Origin: Cyanobacteria bacterium SZAS LIN-3 | Lineage (GTDB): Bacteria > Cyanobacteriota > Vampirovibrionia > Obscuribacterales > Obscuribacteraceae | Assembly: GCA_018266215.1 (NCBI GenBank) | Contig: JAFEAV010000074.1 | Location: forward strand, 1-32,655 | Direction of reading: 5' to 3' | DNA: 32,655 bases | Shown here: piece by piece, positions 7,798 through 16,249 of the stretch | How positions within the stretch are numbered: position 1 is the stretch's first letter | How the letters are laid out: every line of letters starts with the position of its first letter | Program-made: the position numbers and the translations under genes | Notes under the pieces: generated by a model | Told to the model about the DNA's origin: nothing | Databases searched by the model: none | The model's input: the letters and a program-made list of their open reading frames with translations, nothing else

Positions 7798-8631
7798 GTG
7801 GCCGCTATCCTGCGCGAAAAATCACGGCTGAACCTGGGCGAGGGATTGGGTATTCGTCCGCCGCTCAAGTGGGCGGGCGGTAAGCGCTGGCTGGTGCCGC
7901 ATCTCCAGCCTATATGGGCCAAGCACCAGGAGCGGCGTCTGGTTGAGCCTTTTTCCGGTGGTCTGGCGGTGGCGCTGGGGCTTTTGCCCTCGGACGCTCT
8001 TTTGAACGATATCAACCCTCATGCAATCAATTTTTATAACTGGCTCAAACGTGGTTTGAACAGCAAACTGGATATGCAAAATGATGAGGAGTTTTACTAT
8101 CAGTGCCGCACGCAGTTTAATCGTCTGATTGCCGCCGGCAAGGCCACAAACAGAGAAGCTGCCGAGCTTTTTTATTATCTCAATCGCACCGGTTACAACG
8201 GTCTGTGCCGCTTCAACAGTCTGGGCGAATTTAACGTACCCTTCGGACGCTACAAAAAGATCAATTACGAGCTCTATGTCAGTGAGTTCAAGTCCTATAA
8301 AGCAATCTTCGCCGACTGGCAATTTACCATCGGCGATTTTGAAAAGGTGGCAGTGCGCAAAGACGATTTCATTTACGCAGATCCTCCGTACGATGTGGAG
8401 TTTACCCAATACGCTAAAGAAAGCTTTAGTTGGGACGATCAGGTGAGACTGGCTCACTGGTTGGCTAAACATCCCGGACCGGTGGTCCTGTCAAACCAGG
8501 CGACACCGCGGGTGGTGAAGCTCTACAAATCGTTGGGATTCAAAACACGTTTGCTCGACGCCCCTCGTCGCATCAGTTGCACCGGGGATCGCAGTAAGGC
8601 GGCGGAAGTGCTGGCTACCAGGGGCATTTAG
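7798..8631 (+). CDS. Dam-like DNA adenine-N6 methyltransferase (D12 class)
   Basis: A class-alpha N6-adenine methylase of 277 residues. SAM-binding motif I is 'LKWAGGKRWL' (about residues 24-33), followed by 'VEPFSGGLAVAL' and 'LLNDINPHAINFYNWLK'. The catalytic motif IV is DPPY (about 195-198, 'FIYADPPYDV'). The stretch 'NGLCRFNSLGEFNVPFGRYK' matches Dam/DpnIIA/EcoRV-type methylases, which recognise GATC or GAT-starting sites; the target here is inferred, not shown. I prefer the GTG at 7798, with GGGAG five nt upstream, over the in-frame ATG at 7780: the ATG lacks a ribosome site and would lie only about 7 nt after the predicted transcription start. The nuclease gene follows 2 nt after the stop, so the enzyme presumably protects host DNA. 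Confidence 0.92.
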   Translation: MAAILREKSRLNLGEGLGIRPPLKWAGGKRWLVPHLQPIWAKHQERRLVEPFSGGLAVALGLLPSDALLNDINPHAINFYNWLKRGLNSKLDMQNDEEFYYQCRTQFNRLIAAGKATNREAAELFYYLNRTGYNGLCRFNSLGEFNVPFGRYKKINYELYVSEFKSYKAIFADWQFTIGDFEKVAVRKDDFIYADPPYDVEFTQYAKESFSWDDQVRLAHWLAKHPGPVVLSNQATPRVVKLYKSLGFKTRLLDAPRRISCTGDRSKAAEVLATRGI

Positions 8632-8633
8632 TC

Positions 8634-9929
8634 GTGGCAACGTTAAATGACACTGCCTGGGCAAACTTTTTTGATCGAAGTGAGATACTGGCCGAAATCA
8701 AGTGGAATGGTTTCGCCTATGTTTCCGCCGACGAACTGCGCGATAAAGGCGGTCGCGAACCCCGTCTGATGGCCAAGCTGGATACCCTGGCCGAGCGGCC
8801 GCAGATTTTTGAACAGTACGACTTAAATATTTTGCCTGTGCAAAACGGTCAATATGTCTTGTTCCAGGACCGCGAAAATCGTTCTTACTTTCCCTTCAAA
8901 TCGCTCCTGGATGAGGTGCAGGTCGAGGCCTTCGATTCGCAAATCGATCTGCCCTCATTTGATACCTTCCCCCTCAATCGTGCCTTTAGCGAGTCCCAGG
9001 CCATAGATTTTGCCTATGTTTCTTCATTGCTGCAACATTTTTGCCAGTGTCAGACCATGTACTTGAGCATTCGAGGTCGACTTTCATCCGGGTCTTTCCC
9101 TTTGATTTTGCCCGATTTTGAAAATCGCATCGAGGTATCGAACGTTCAAATAGAGGTGGACTCGGGCTATGAAAATGACGATCAGATAGTCCTGCTCGAG
9201 GCCAAGATTGGCCGTCGCACTGACTTCCATATACGGCAACTGGTTTTTCCTTATCTGCAATGGTCGGCCCGGACGAAGAAGAAGATTCGACCGATATTTC
9301 TCACCTATTCCAACGGTCAATATGTATTGACCGAATTTGCCGTCGGTATGACTTATGGTGAGCTTGAGGTGGTGAGCAATCGCGCTTTTACAGTCAATGA
9401 CAGCGAAGTCGCCGTTATCAATCTGGCGCAGTCCTTGCAATCGGTGGAGGAGGACGGTGAGCCTGTCCAGATACCATTTCCCCAGGCCAATGATATGGAC
9501 AAGGTGATTGATACCATTCAGCTCATTGATCTGGGTCTCAATACCAAGAGTGCCATTGCTGAGTTTTTTGAATTTGGTGAGCGGCAGTCTTACTATTACA
9601 CCGATGCCGGACGCTACCTGGGTCTGGTCGAGAAGGTGGGGCAGAGTTTTGTTCTGACCGAGGCCGGGCGAGAGTTTCAGACACTTGCCGCGCGCACCCA
9701 GAGGACCAAGGCGATCTTCAGACAGATGATGCGTCGACCCAGTTTGCGTGCGGCTTTGCAACTGGTCAGCACCAGACAATTTGATCTGACGACCGTGTCG
9801 GATGCCGAAATTGCCGAGATTATAATGAAACACAGCTGTCCCAATCTTTCGCGTTCGACTTCGCTGAGGCGCGCTTCCACTTTGCGAAAGTGGTTTAGAT
9901 GGTTGCTCAAGAACAGTTCGGTGCGCTAA
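8634..9929 (+). CDS. type II restriction endonuclease (PD-(D/E)XK)
   Basis: A 431-residue protein, GTG start 2 nt after the methylase stop, with AGGGG nine nt before it inside the methylase end. Residues about 172-210 carry a PD-(D/E)XK core: acidic D176 in 'IEVDSGYEN', then 'IVLLEAKIG' with E189 and K191, followed by 'RRTDFHIRQLVFPYLQW'. The N-terminal 'REPRLMAKLD' with 'ILPVQNGQYVLF', and the C-terminal segment ending in 'LRRASTLRKWFRWL', look like a family of type II enzymes found beside D12 methylases, though I cannot name a characterised homologue. A winged-helix-like region (about 300-350) may contact DNA. Its specificity should equal that of the methylase. The frame is intact, so the system looks functional. 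Confidence 0.82.
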   Translation: MATLNDTAWANFFDRSEILAEIKWNGFAYVSADELRDKGGREPRLMAKLDTLAERPQIFEQYDLNILPVQNGQYVLFQDRENRSYFPFKSLLDEVQVEAFDSQIDLPSFDTFPLNRAFSESQAIDFAYVSSLLQHFCQCQTMYLSIRGRLSSGSFPLILPDFENRIEVSNVQIEVDSGYENDDQIVLLEAKIGRRTDFHIRQLVFPYLQWSARTKKKIRPIFLTYSNGQYVLTEFAVGMTYGELEVVSNRAFTVNDSEVAVINLAQSLQSVEEDGEPVQIPFPQANDMDKVIDTIQLIDLGLNTKSAIAEFFEFGERQSYYYTDAGRYLGLVEKVGQSFVLTEAGREFQTLAARTQRTKAIFRQMMRRPSLRAALQLVSTRQFDLTTVSDAEIAEIIMKHSCPNLSRSTSLRRASTLRKWFRWLLKNSSVR

Positions 9930-9938
9930 TGTGGAGCG

Positions 9939-10844
9939 ATGAACACAGTCCAGGGCAAAAGTAATAAGACCGGGCGCTTGCGGACGCGGGTAGGGTGTCT
10001 TCTCCTTGCGGCCGTGCACATTTGCATTGTCTATGTTGCCCCCGCCGGCCTGGCCCGGGACCGGCTCAAGCATGGGCTCGGCCTGTGCATGCCCGAGAAG
10101 CCCGACGCTGTCGAGCGTAATGTACAGCGGCTGGCTTCGATTGGTCTTTTGCCGCAGGCTTTGAGCGCTATCGAGACAGCAGTCAAAAAGGACAGAAGCA
10201 ATGGGCAATATTTATTTTTGCGTGCCCAGCTCTATGAGACTAATGAGAGGCTGGACGAAGCCGAGGCTGACTATCGCGCCGCCTGGAAAACCGGGCAGCT
10301 TGATGATCGCGAGTTGATGCACGCCGCCTGGGAAATGAATCATTTTGGCGGCTTCAAAACATGCAGGGATATATGCGATCAATTGACTAAAAGCAAACGA
10401 CCTCATTTTGCCGGTGGCGGCTATTTCGTCAGGGCCAGGCTGGCCGGGATTGATCGTGATTATCCTGCCGCTATCCGCGATTATGAGCAGGCCATTCGCG
10501 TTGAGCCCGGGCACACCCAGGCTTATTTTGAATTGGGCCGCATCTATTTCAATAGCGCTCGCTACCAGGAGGCCGTAGACCGCATCACCTCCGGTTTGAA
10601 GCAGATAACGAAGACTGATCAACAGACGCGATCCGATGCCCTGCGCTGGCGCGGCGAGTCTTATGCCAAATTGGGCAAAAATCAGGAGGCCATCGCCGAT
10701 CTCAGCCAGGCTATCGAAATATCGCCCCTGCTTGGTTATTTGCTGGTGCGGCGGGCCGAGGTCTACAAAAAGATGGGTTTGAAGGAGAAGGCCGAGGCCG
10801 ACCTGAAGAAGGCGCGTCAGGTGGATGAAAGCATAGGCATTTAA
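9939..10844 (+). CDS. exported or anchored TPR protein
   Basis: A 301-residue protein whose ATG lies 9 nt after the restriction gene stop (GGAG just upstream), so it is probably transcribed with the R-M pair. A hydrophobic segment at about residues 19-38 ('VGCLLLAAVHICIVYVAPAG') is a signal peptide or anchor. About five to six tetratricopeptide repeats follow, for example 'YLFLRAQLYETNERLDEAEADYRAA', 'PAAIRDYEQAIRVEPGHTQAYFELGR' and 'ALRWRGESYAKLGKNQEAIADLSQAI'. TPRs form a superhelical protein-binding scaffold; the partner is unknown. There is no enzymatic domain. Its place behind an R-M system is probably positional rather than functional, since an exported TPR has no known role in restriction. 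Confidence 0.8.
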   Translation: MNTVQGKSNKTGRLRTRVGCLLLAAVHICIVYVAPAGLARDRLKHGLGLCMPEKPDAVERNVQRLASIGLLPQALSAIETAVKKDRSNGQYLFLRAQLYETNERLDEAEADYRAAWKTGQLDDRELMHAAWEMNHFGGFKTCRDICDQLTKSKRPHFAGGGYFVRARLAGIDRDYPAAIRDYEQAIRVEPGHTQAYFELGRIYFNSARYQEAVDRITSGLKQITKTDQQTRSDALRWRGESYAKLGKNQEAIADLSQAIEISPLLGYLLVRRAEVYKKMGLKEKAEADLKKARQVDESIGI

Positions 10845-10854
10845 GGTTTCTACT

Positions 10855-10876
10855 GGCAAACTGCCAAAAGTTTGCC
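10855..10876 (+). terminator. stem-loop after the R-M/TPR operon
   Basis: A perfect 8-bp inverted repeat (GGCAAACT / AGTTTGCC) with a 6-nt loop starts 10 nt after the TPR gene stop. It is well placed to end transcription or protect the 3' end. No T-run follows directly, so it is not a classical intrinsic terminator. Confidence 0.45.
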
Positions 10877-10981
10877 CGGTCTTTGCCCGGTTTATGTCAG
10901 GCGGTTTGCTTAGGATGCTTGCATCAAAGGCGAATTGCCTCATCCCGCTTACTAATTTTTCTTTCTGGAGCTACGACTGCA

Positions 10982-11764
10982 ATGGATCTATTTACTGAAT
11001 CAAAACAGGCTGATAACACCGCCGGCAAGATGTTGAATTTTTCTGAGCATCACTGGGCGGATTTTAAATTTGCTAACGCTGAGCTCAACAAAGATTTCGT
11101 TACTATAGATCAATTGAAAAACAGCTCCTCCTCTGCCGCTGCGCTCTTGCCTTCTCTGGGGCTCGATCATTTGCCGGAGCCGCAAGCCGCTCCCGTTGAA
11201 GCCGTTCATCCGGGATTTTTGCAGGAAGCCTGGAATGTGACAAAGGAACTGGGGAAGGGGGCCCTCAATGAATTGACCGAGCATCCCGTGGAGCTGGCTG
11301 TACGTGCTGGTACCGGTTTGCTGGCAGGCACAGCGCTGGCTCTGGCCACTCCCGAAATCCTGGCCGGCGCCGCCCTGGCCTCCGTTGTTGTCGTTGGTTA
11401 CGAGGCTTACCAGGGTGTTAAACACTGGGATGAGATTGTGCACAATACCGAAGTCGTCGCCGATCCCACTGCCTACAGTGCTGCGGAGGTAGCTAAAGCC
11501 TCGGCTGCCGTTAGAGCTTTTGGTGGTGATGCGCTGGAAGTAGGGGCCGGTCTTGCCGGGGGGTTAGCCGGATCGAGATTGGGTGCCGGACTGGCCCGCC
11601 TGGGCATAGGTATGGACCTGGGCTTTCCCTCGGCCTTGCCCGAGGCCGTCGAATCCGCGGCATTTAAAGTTGTGCCGTCTGCCACTGCAACCATATTCTC
11701 CAGTGAATTGTGGGATAGCCAAAATCTGCTTTACGGCAGACCAGACTTACGTCCTGCCCTTTAG
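10982..11764 (+). CDS. unknown protein with Gly/Ala-rich hydrophobic centre
   Basis: About 260 residues from the ATG at 10982, which has GGAG about 11 nt upstream. The frame is open from 10883, but the first 33 codons have no good start. The N-terminal 60 residues contain 'KFANAELNKDFVTIDQL', which looks like a degenerate EF-hand helix-loop. The middle (about 105-145) and later part (about 180-210) are hydrophobic and Gly/Ala-rich ('AVRAGTGLLAGTALALATPEI', 'GAGLAGGLAGSRLGAGLARLG'), suggesting membrane insertion or glycine-zipper helices, as in some toxins and pore-forming proteins. No signal peptide is seen. I do not recognise the family and assign no function. It is convergent with trpA. Confidence 0.65.
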   Translation: MDLFTESKQADNTAGKMLNFSEHHWADFKFANAELNKDFVTIDQLKNSSSSAAALLPSLGLDHLPEPQAAPVEAVHPGFLQEAWNVTKELGKGALNELTEHPVELAVRAGTGLLAGTALALATPEILAGAALASVVVVGYEAYQGVKHWDEIVHNTEVVADPTAYSAAEVAKASAAVRAFGGDALEVGAGLAGGLAGSRLGAGLARLGIGMDLGFPSALPEAVESAAFKVVPSATATIFSSELWDSQNLLYGRPDLRPAL

Positions 11765-11775
11765 CTGGGAGAACT

Positions 11776-11795
11776 AACCCGGGCTGGGTTTATTA
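11776..11795. terminator. weak hairpin between convergent genes
   Basis: A short AACCC/GGGTT stem with a 5-nt loop followed by TTATT lies in the 35-nt gap between the convergent 260-residue gene and trpA. It could act in either direction, but the stem is only 5 bp. Confidence 0.25.
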
Positions 11796-11799
11796 ACTC

Positions 11800-12597
11800 T
11801 CAAACGGCGGCCAGCATGGATTTATAAAATTCCTGCAGTTTGGTCTCGGCATCGGCTCTGGCTGCCAGTTCGATGATCTTGGAGCCGGTAATTACACCAT
11901 CACAGCCGATTTTATACATGGCACCGGCATTGGTGGCATTGGATATGCCAAAACCAGCCATCACCGGCAGAGAGGTGCGCTCTTTAATGGCGGCGACGGT
12001 TTTGGCCAGGGCCCGGTCTCCATCCTGTGAGCGCTCGTGCGTACCGGTTACACCCAGCCTGGATAAGAGATAAATGAAGCCTGCTGCTTTCTTTGTAATC
12101 AGATCCATGCGCTCCGGTGAGGTCACAGGTGAGATGAGAAATATCAGATCGATGCCGTTGGCGGCGGCCAGTTCTTCCACTTCTCCGGAGCTGTCGACCG
12201 GCAGGTCGGCGATCAAAACACCGTCGATTCCGGCCGCCGCCGCGTCTTTGAAAAACGCCTCGGGGCCGTGGGCGAGAATGAGGTTGTAGTAGATGAGGAC
12301 GCCGATTGGTATTTCACCGTCGTAGTTGCGCACATCTTTGATCAGGTCCAGGCCCTGGGCTACCGTGAAGCCATAGGCCAGGGTTTCAAAATCCGCTCTT
12401 TGTATGGACGGGCCGTCGGCCACCGGGTCGCTGAAGGCAAAGCCCAGCTCAAGAGCCGAGGCCCCTGCTTCGATCATTTGCTTGATCATGTCGAACGAAG
12501 TCTTCGGATCGGGCCAGCCAAGCACTGTGAAAGGCATGAAGGCCTTGAGATTGTTTTGCTTCAATTCTTCAAAGCGTTTCTTATAGCGATTGCTCAT
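11800..12597 (-). CDS. trpA: tryptophan synthase alpha subunit
   Basis: A 265-residue TIM-barrel protein that cleaves indole-3-glycerol phosphate to indole and glyceraldehyde-3-phosphate and passes indole through a tunnel to TrpB. The catalytic Glu lies in 'ALELGFAFSDPVADGPSIQRA' and the catalytic Asp in the following ADGP. 'GVLIADLP' and the phosphate-binding 'VMAGFGISN' and 'GVITGSKI' loops are intact. Length is normal. It is the last gene of the operon, and its ATG lies 17 nt inside trpB, so it is translationally coupled to its partner, which suits an equimolar alpha2-beta2 complex. Confidence 0.97.
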   Translation of the reverse strand: MSNRYKKRFEELKQNNLKAFMPFTVLGWPDPKTSFDMIKQMIEAGASALELGFAFSDPVADGPSIQRADFETLAYGFTVAQGLDLIKDVRNYDGEIPIGVLIYYNLILAHGPEAFFKDAAAAGIDGVLIADLPVDSSGEVEELAAANGIDLIFLISPVTSPERMDLITKKAAGFIYLLSRLGVTGTHERSQDGDRALAKTVAAIKERTSLPVMAGFGISNATNAGAMYKIGCDGVITGSKIIELAARADAETKLQEFYKSMLAAV

Positions 12598-13762
12598 GTT
12601 TCATAACCTCGGCTAAATCCTTGTCTCCTCGTCCCGAGAGGTTGATCAGGATGCTTGTTGTATCTTTCAGTTGTAATTCGCCGCTCATTTTCTTAGCGTA
12701 GGCCAGGGCGTGCGCGCTTTCCAGTGCCGGGATGATGCCTTCCATGCGGCAGAGATCGCTAAATGCATCAAGGGCTTCCTGGTCGGTGGCCGAGACATAG
12801 TTGACCCGGCCGCTGTCTTTGAGAAAGGCGTGTTCAGGTCCGACCGAGGGATAGTCGAGACCGGCGGCAATGCTGTGGGCTTCCAGTATCTGACCATCAG
12901 GGGTTTGCAGGACGCGGCTCTTCATGCCGTGGATGCAGCCGGGCACGCCCATCTCCAGCACCGCTCCGTGATGCGCGGTATCGATGCCCTTGCCCGCCGG
13001 CTCAACTCCGACAAGCGATACTTCAGCGTCATCGATGAAGGCCGTGAAGATGCCGATGGCGTTTGAGCCGCCCCCGACGCAGGCTACGACATAATCGGGC
13101 AGTGTTTCCTGACTGTTTCTGAACTGCTCGCGTGCCTCGTCGCCAATCACCCGCTGGAAATATTTGCCGATGGTTGGAAATGGATGCGGCCCGGCCACGG
13201 TGCCCAGCAGATAGTGGGTGTCTTCAACGTTTGTGATCCAGTCGCGCAGGGCTTCGTTGATGGCGTCTTTGAGAGTCTGGCTGCCGCTTGTCACAGAGTG
13301 CACTGTGGCACCGAGGAGGTGCATGCGGTGGACATTTTGCTTCTGGCGTTCGATGTCGATGGCGCCCATGTAAATTTCGGTTTTCAGCCCCAGCAGCGCA
13401 CCGGCCATGGCGCAGGCGACACCGTGTTGTCCGGCGCCGGTCTCGGCGATGATGCGTTTTTTGCCCATGGCCTTAGCCAGCAGTGCCTGCCCCACGGCGT
13501 TGTTTGTCTTGTGGGCGCCGCCGTGCAGGAGGTCTTCGCGCTTGAGATAAATCTGTGCCCCCCAGGCCTGCGAAAGATTTTTGCAGTAAAAAATTGGCGT
13601 TGGCCGACCGGCATAATTGGCCATGAGATAGTGAAACTCATGCAAAAACGACTCCGATTTAATGGCCTGCAAAAAGGCTTTCTCCAGCTCCTCCAGAGGC
13701 CCCATCAGGGTCTCCGGCACATAGACGCCCCCGTAGGGGCCAAACTTACCGGTGGAAATCAT
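12581..13762 (-). CDS. trpB: tryptophan synthase beta subunit
   Basis: A 393-residue PLP enzyme condensing indole with serine to give tryptophan in the cytosol. The PLP lysine is in 'LLHGGAHKTNNAVGQALLAK', followed by 'ETGAGQHGVACA' and the phosphate loop 'CVGGGSNAIG'. The N-terminal 'GPYGGVYVPETLM' and the active-site Glu context are also normal for the TrpB1 type that pairs with TrpA. It overlaps trpF by 4 nt (ATGA) upstream and trpA by 17 nt downstream. Nothing is missing. Confidence 0.98.
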   Translation of the reverse strand: MISTGKFGPYGGVYVPETLMGPLEELEKAFLQAIKSESFLHEFHYLMANYAGRPTPIFYCKNLSQAWGAQIYLKREDLLHGGAHKTNNAVGQALLAKAMGKKRIIAETGAGQHGVACAMAGALLGLKTEIYMGAIDIERQKQNVHRMHLLGATVHSVTSGSQTLKDAINEALRDWITNVEDTHYLLGTVAGPHPFPTIGKYFQRVIGDEAREQFRNSQETLPDYVVACVGGGSNAIGIFTAFIDDAEVSLVGVEPAGKGIDTAHHGAVLEMGVPGCIHGMKSRVLQTPDGQILEAHSIAAGLDYPSVGPEHAFLKDSGRVNYVSATDQEALDAFSDLCRMEGIIPALESAHALAYAKKMSGELQLKDTTSILINLSGRGDKDLAEVMKHEQSL

Positions 13763-14460
13763 GATCGCTTTTGCTCCTCACAGTTTTTTTCTTTCGTTCG
13801 ACTTTCTAAACCTTTGACTGCGCTGATGAAATTTTGCACCAGCAGCGGGTCTTTTTGTCCGGGGGCTTTTTCCACACCCGAGGCTACATCCGCTCCGCAT
13901 GCCTGCAATTGCTGCAGAGTCGCAGCCACATTTTGATCGCTCAGGCCGCCGGCAAAAAAGTAGGCCGGCAGAGCGGTGTCCTCACTTTTCTCAACCTTTT
14001 GCAAAGATGATATAGCCTGTGCCAGCCAGTTTTCGCTGCGGTCGCCCTTGGCTCTGTCAAAGAGCAGATAATTGACTGCTCCGATATAACCGCTCACTCT
14101 TTTACTCAATCCGTGAGTATCCATATCTCCGCCGGCAATGGTGATGGCTTTGATGACAGGTTTGCCCAGCTTCCGCTGTACGTCAAGGCAGAAGTCCGGG
14201 CTTTCATCGCCGTGCAATTGTATGGCGCCGATGTTTGTTTGTGCGGCGATCTCGGCAATTCGATCGACACTCTGATTTTGAAATACACCGACTACCGTGG
14301 CCGCGTCCCCGGTTGCTTCCACTATTTCGCGGGCCAGGCTCGGATCTTTGATGCAGCGTGGGCTGCCGTCGACGAATATCAGGCCCAGGTGCGTGGCCCC
14401 TGCTGATACCGCATGCAGGGCGTCGCTTTTATTTGTGATGCCGCAAATTTTGACAAACAT
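13759..14460 (-). CDS. trpF: phosphoribosylanthranilate isomerase
   Basis: A TIM-barrel isomerase of 233 residues converting N-(5-phosphoribosyl)anthranilate to the carboxyphenylamino-deoxyribulose phosphate. The N-terminal 'KICGITN' contains the catalytic Cys. 'IQLHGDES', 'LLFDRA' (catalytic Asp) and 'FFAGGLSDQNV' are typical. The protein is somewhat longer than the usual 200-210 residues because of an insertion around 'GDRSENWLAQAISSLQK' and a charged C-terminal tail. Its ATG overlaps the trpC stop by one base (TGATG). TrpF and TrpC are separate here, unlike the enterobacterial fusion. Confidence 0.96.
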   Translation of the reverse strand: MFVKICGITNKSDALHAVSAGATHLGLIFVDGSPRCIKDPSLAREIVEATGDAATVVGVFQNQSVDRIAEIAAQTNIGAIQLHGDESPDFCLDVQRKLGKPVIKAITIAGGDMDTHGLSKRVSGYIGAVNYLLFDRAKGDRSENWLAQAISSLQKVEKSEDTALPAYFFAGGLSDQNVAATLQQLQACGADVASGVEKAPGQKDPLLVQNFISAVKGLESRTKEKNCEEQKRS

Positions 14461-15233
14461 CAGCGCTCACCTTTCAACTCTGCCAGTTTGGCCGTCAGAT
14501 TGTCTGCCGCCATCAGCGAGGAGCCGATCAAAAAATTGTGACAGAGCGGCAGGAGTGAATCTATTTCCCCGCGGTTGGAGATGCCGCTGGCCGAAATCGT
14601 GACGATATTGGCGGGGATTTGCGGCGCCAGATTGGTGGTCGTCGCCAGTGATATTTCGAAGGTGTCTAGATTGCGGTTGTTGATCAAAATCAGTTGGGGG
14701 CTGAGTTTGAGCGCGCGCCGCAACTCCTCGTCGTTTTGTACCTCCACGACGGCGGTCATGCCCAGATCGGTTATTTCGCTGTAGAGCTTTTGCATCAGCT
14801 CATCGCTCAATATTTTGACTATCAACAAGACGGCCTGCGCTCCGGCCAGGCGCGCTTCATAGATTTGCAGGGGATCGATGATGAAATCTTTGCACAGTGT
14901 CGGAAGTGTACATTTGCTGCTCACTTCGCTGAGCAGAGCGAGGCTGCCGCCAAAGTACTTTTCGTCGGTCAAGACCGAGATGGCTTCAGCCCGGGCTATA
15001 TAGTGGGGCAAAATGGCATCCAGCTTGAAGTCGGCTTTGAGGACACCGGCACTGGGGGACTTGGGTTTGAGTTCACAAATTAAATTGGTGCCGGGCTTTT
15101 GCAGGGCGGCCAGAAATGCTCCGGAGGCCGGTGTCTTGAAGGCCGCGGCGCGCAGCTCATCGACTTTGCCGTTTCGGCGGGCCTGCACTTCCAGCTCTTT
15201 ATTGCTCACAATTTCAGCTAATTTTGAGGGCAT
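14460..15233 (-). CDS. trpC: indole-3-glycerol-phosphate synthase
   Basis: A 257-residue TIM-barrel enzyme closing the indole ring. It carries 'ICELKPKSPSAGVL' (the usual K-x-SPS signature with the catalytic Lys), 'SVLTDEKYFGGSLALL', 'LCKDFIIDPLQIYEARLAGA', 'TAVVEVQNDEELRRAL' and 'LILINNRNLDTFEI'. All conserved regions are present and length is normal. It overlaps trpD by 16 nt and trpF by 1 nt within the operon. Confidence 0.97.
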   Translation of the reverse strand: MPSKLAEIVSNKELEVQARRNGKVDELRAAAFKTPASGAFLAALQKPGTNLICELKPKSPSAGVLKADFKLDAILPHYIARAEAISVLTDEKYFGGSLALLSEVSSKCTLPTLCKDFIIDPLQIYEARLAGAQAVLLIVKILSDELMQKLYSEITDLGMTAVVEVQNDEELRRALKLSPQLILINNRNLDTFEISLATTTNLAPQIPANIVTISASGISNRGEIDSLLPLCHNFLIGSSLMAADNLTAKLAELKGER

Positions 15234-16249
15234 GGCGTCGACCTTTCAAATTTCTGGTACTTTGCGTGCAGTTCTCTGTACTGCTTAAATTTAGCCTGGA
15301 CCGAGCCGTCAGCCAGTAGGCGGGCAGCGGCTTCTTTCCCCGCCTGGATGCTTTCACTGTGGCCGGCGGTATGCAGTGCCGCCCCGGCGTTGAGTGTGAC
15401 CAGGGCATGATAGTAGTTGTCCCTGCCCAGCTCTCCACTGAGCAGTTGCTCAAATATTCGGGCATTGTCTTCCACGGTCAGTGCCGCTTCCAGTTTGCCC
15501 GCGCTGCCGCAGTCGGCCTGTGCTTCCAGTACTTCGTATTGCACTTCGCGCCCGGCGGCGATCCTGATTGTAGTGCTGGCGCATTGACCGTCCAGTTCGT
15601 CGAGCCCGGAGTGGGCGTTGACGACCAGTGCCCTTTTGAGTAGCGGATTGGTTTGCAGTGCCATGGCCACAAGTATTTGAGCGTCGCGACGCGGCACGCC
15701 AATCAGGCGGTAGGAGGGCTGCGCTGGATTAAGCAGGGGGCCGATATAGTTGAGGACAGTTGGGCGGGCCAGAGTTTTACGCAGGGGCGCAAGGGCGGCC
15801 AGAGCCGGATAAAATTGCGGGGCAAAGAGAAATGTCAGGTCGCAGTCGGCCAGGATTTGCGGCAGTGCGGGGAGCGGCAGGGCTGCTCCTATGCCCAGGT
15901 GGTCGAGCAGATCGAAGCTGCCGCTGCGGCCGGAGGCGGCGCGGTTGCCGAATTTTACTGTCTTTAGCCCGGCGGCGGCCAGGACGAAGGCAACTGTGGT
16001 TGATGTATTGAAATGCGAGATGCCGCTGCCGCCCGTGCCGCAGCAATCGACGTAGGAGTTGGCTGTCTCGCCGGCGCCGAAGAGCCCCCGTGCTTCTGGG
16101 GCAAGACATTCCGCCACGGCCCGGGTGACGTCGTGAAATGTCTGCTGGTTGCGCGTGTCCTCGGCCGCCAGGCGGCCCAGGTAGGCGAGCTTTTCTTCGG
16201 CGCTGAGAGCGCCTTCAAGCAGCGATTTAAGCTCTTCTCGGTTCAGCAT
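15218..16249 (-). CDS. trpD: anthranilate phosphoribosyltransferase
   Basis: A 343-residue transferase joining anthranilate to PRPP. The PRPP-binding Gly-rich loop is 'DCCGTGGSGISHFNTST', then 'VKFGNRAASGRSGSFDLLDHL'. In most TrpD the second motif is KHGNR followed by SS; here the His is Phe and the Ser pair is changed to Ala-Ser-Gly, a mild deviation in a usually strict region. 'DLTFLFAPQFYPAL' and 'LNYIGPLLNPAQPSYRLIGV' are standard. It overlaps trpG by 7 nt and trpC by 16 nt. It is a stand-alone enzyme, not fused to TrpG. Function is considered retained because the rest of the site is intact. Confidence 0.96.
   Translation of the reverse strand: MLNREELKSLLEGALSAEEKLAYLGRLAAEDTRNQQTFHDVTRAVAECLAPEARGLFGAGETANSYVDCCGTGGSGISHFNTSTTVAFVLAAAGLKTVKFGNRAASGRSGSFDLLDHLGIGAALPLPALPQILADCDLTFLFAPQFYPALAALAPLRKTLARPTVLNYIGPLLNPAQPSYRLIGVPRRDAQILVAMALQTNPLLKRALVVNAHSGLDELDGQCASTTIRIAAGREVQYEVLEAQADCGSAGKLEAALTVEDNARIFEQLLSGELGRDNYYHALVTLNAGAALHTAGHSESIQAGKEAAARLLADGSVQAKFKQYRELHAKYQKFERSTPCPQN

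Noticed and set aside
9084..10208. 374-codon minus-strand ORF antisense to the restriction and TPR genes
   Set aside because: It runs across two well-supported genes and its translation shows no family features.
13184..13936. 250-codon plus-strand ORF antisense to trpB/trpF
   Set aside because: It covers conserved trp genes and shows no domain.
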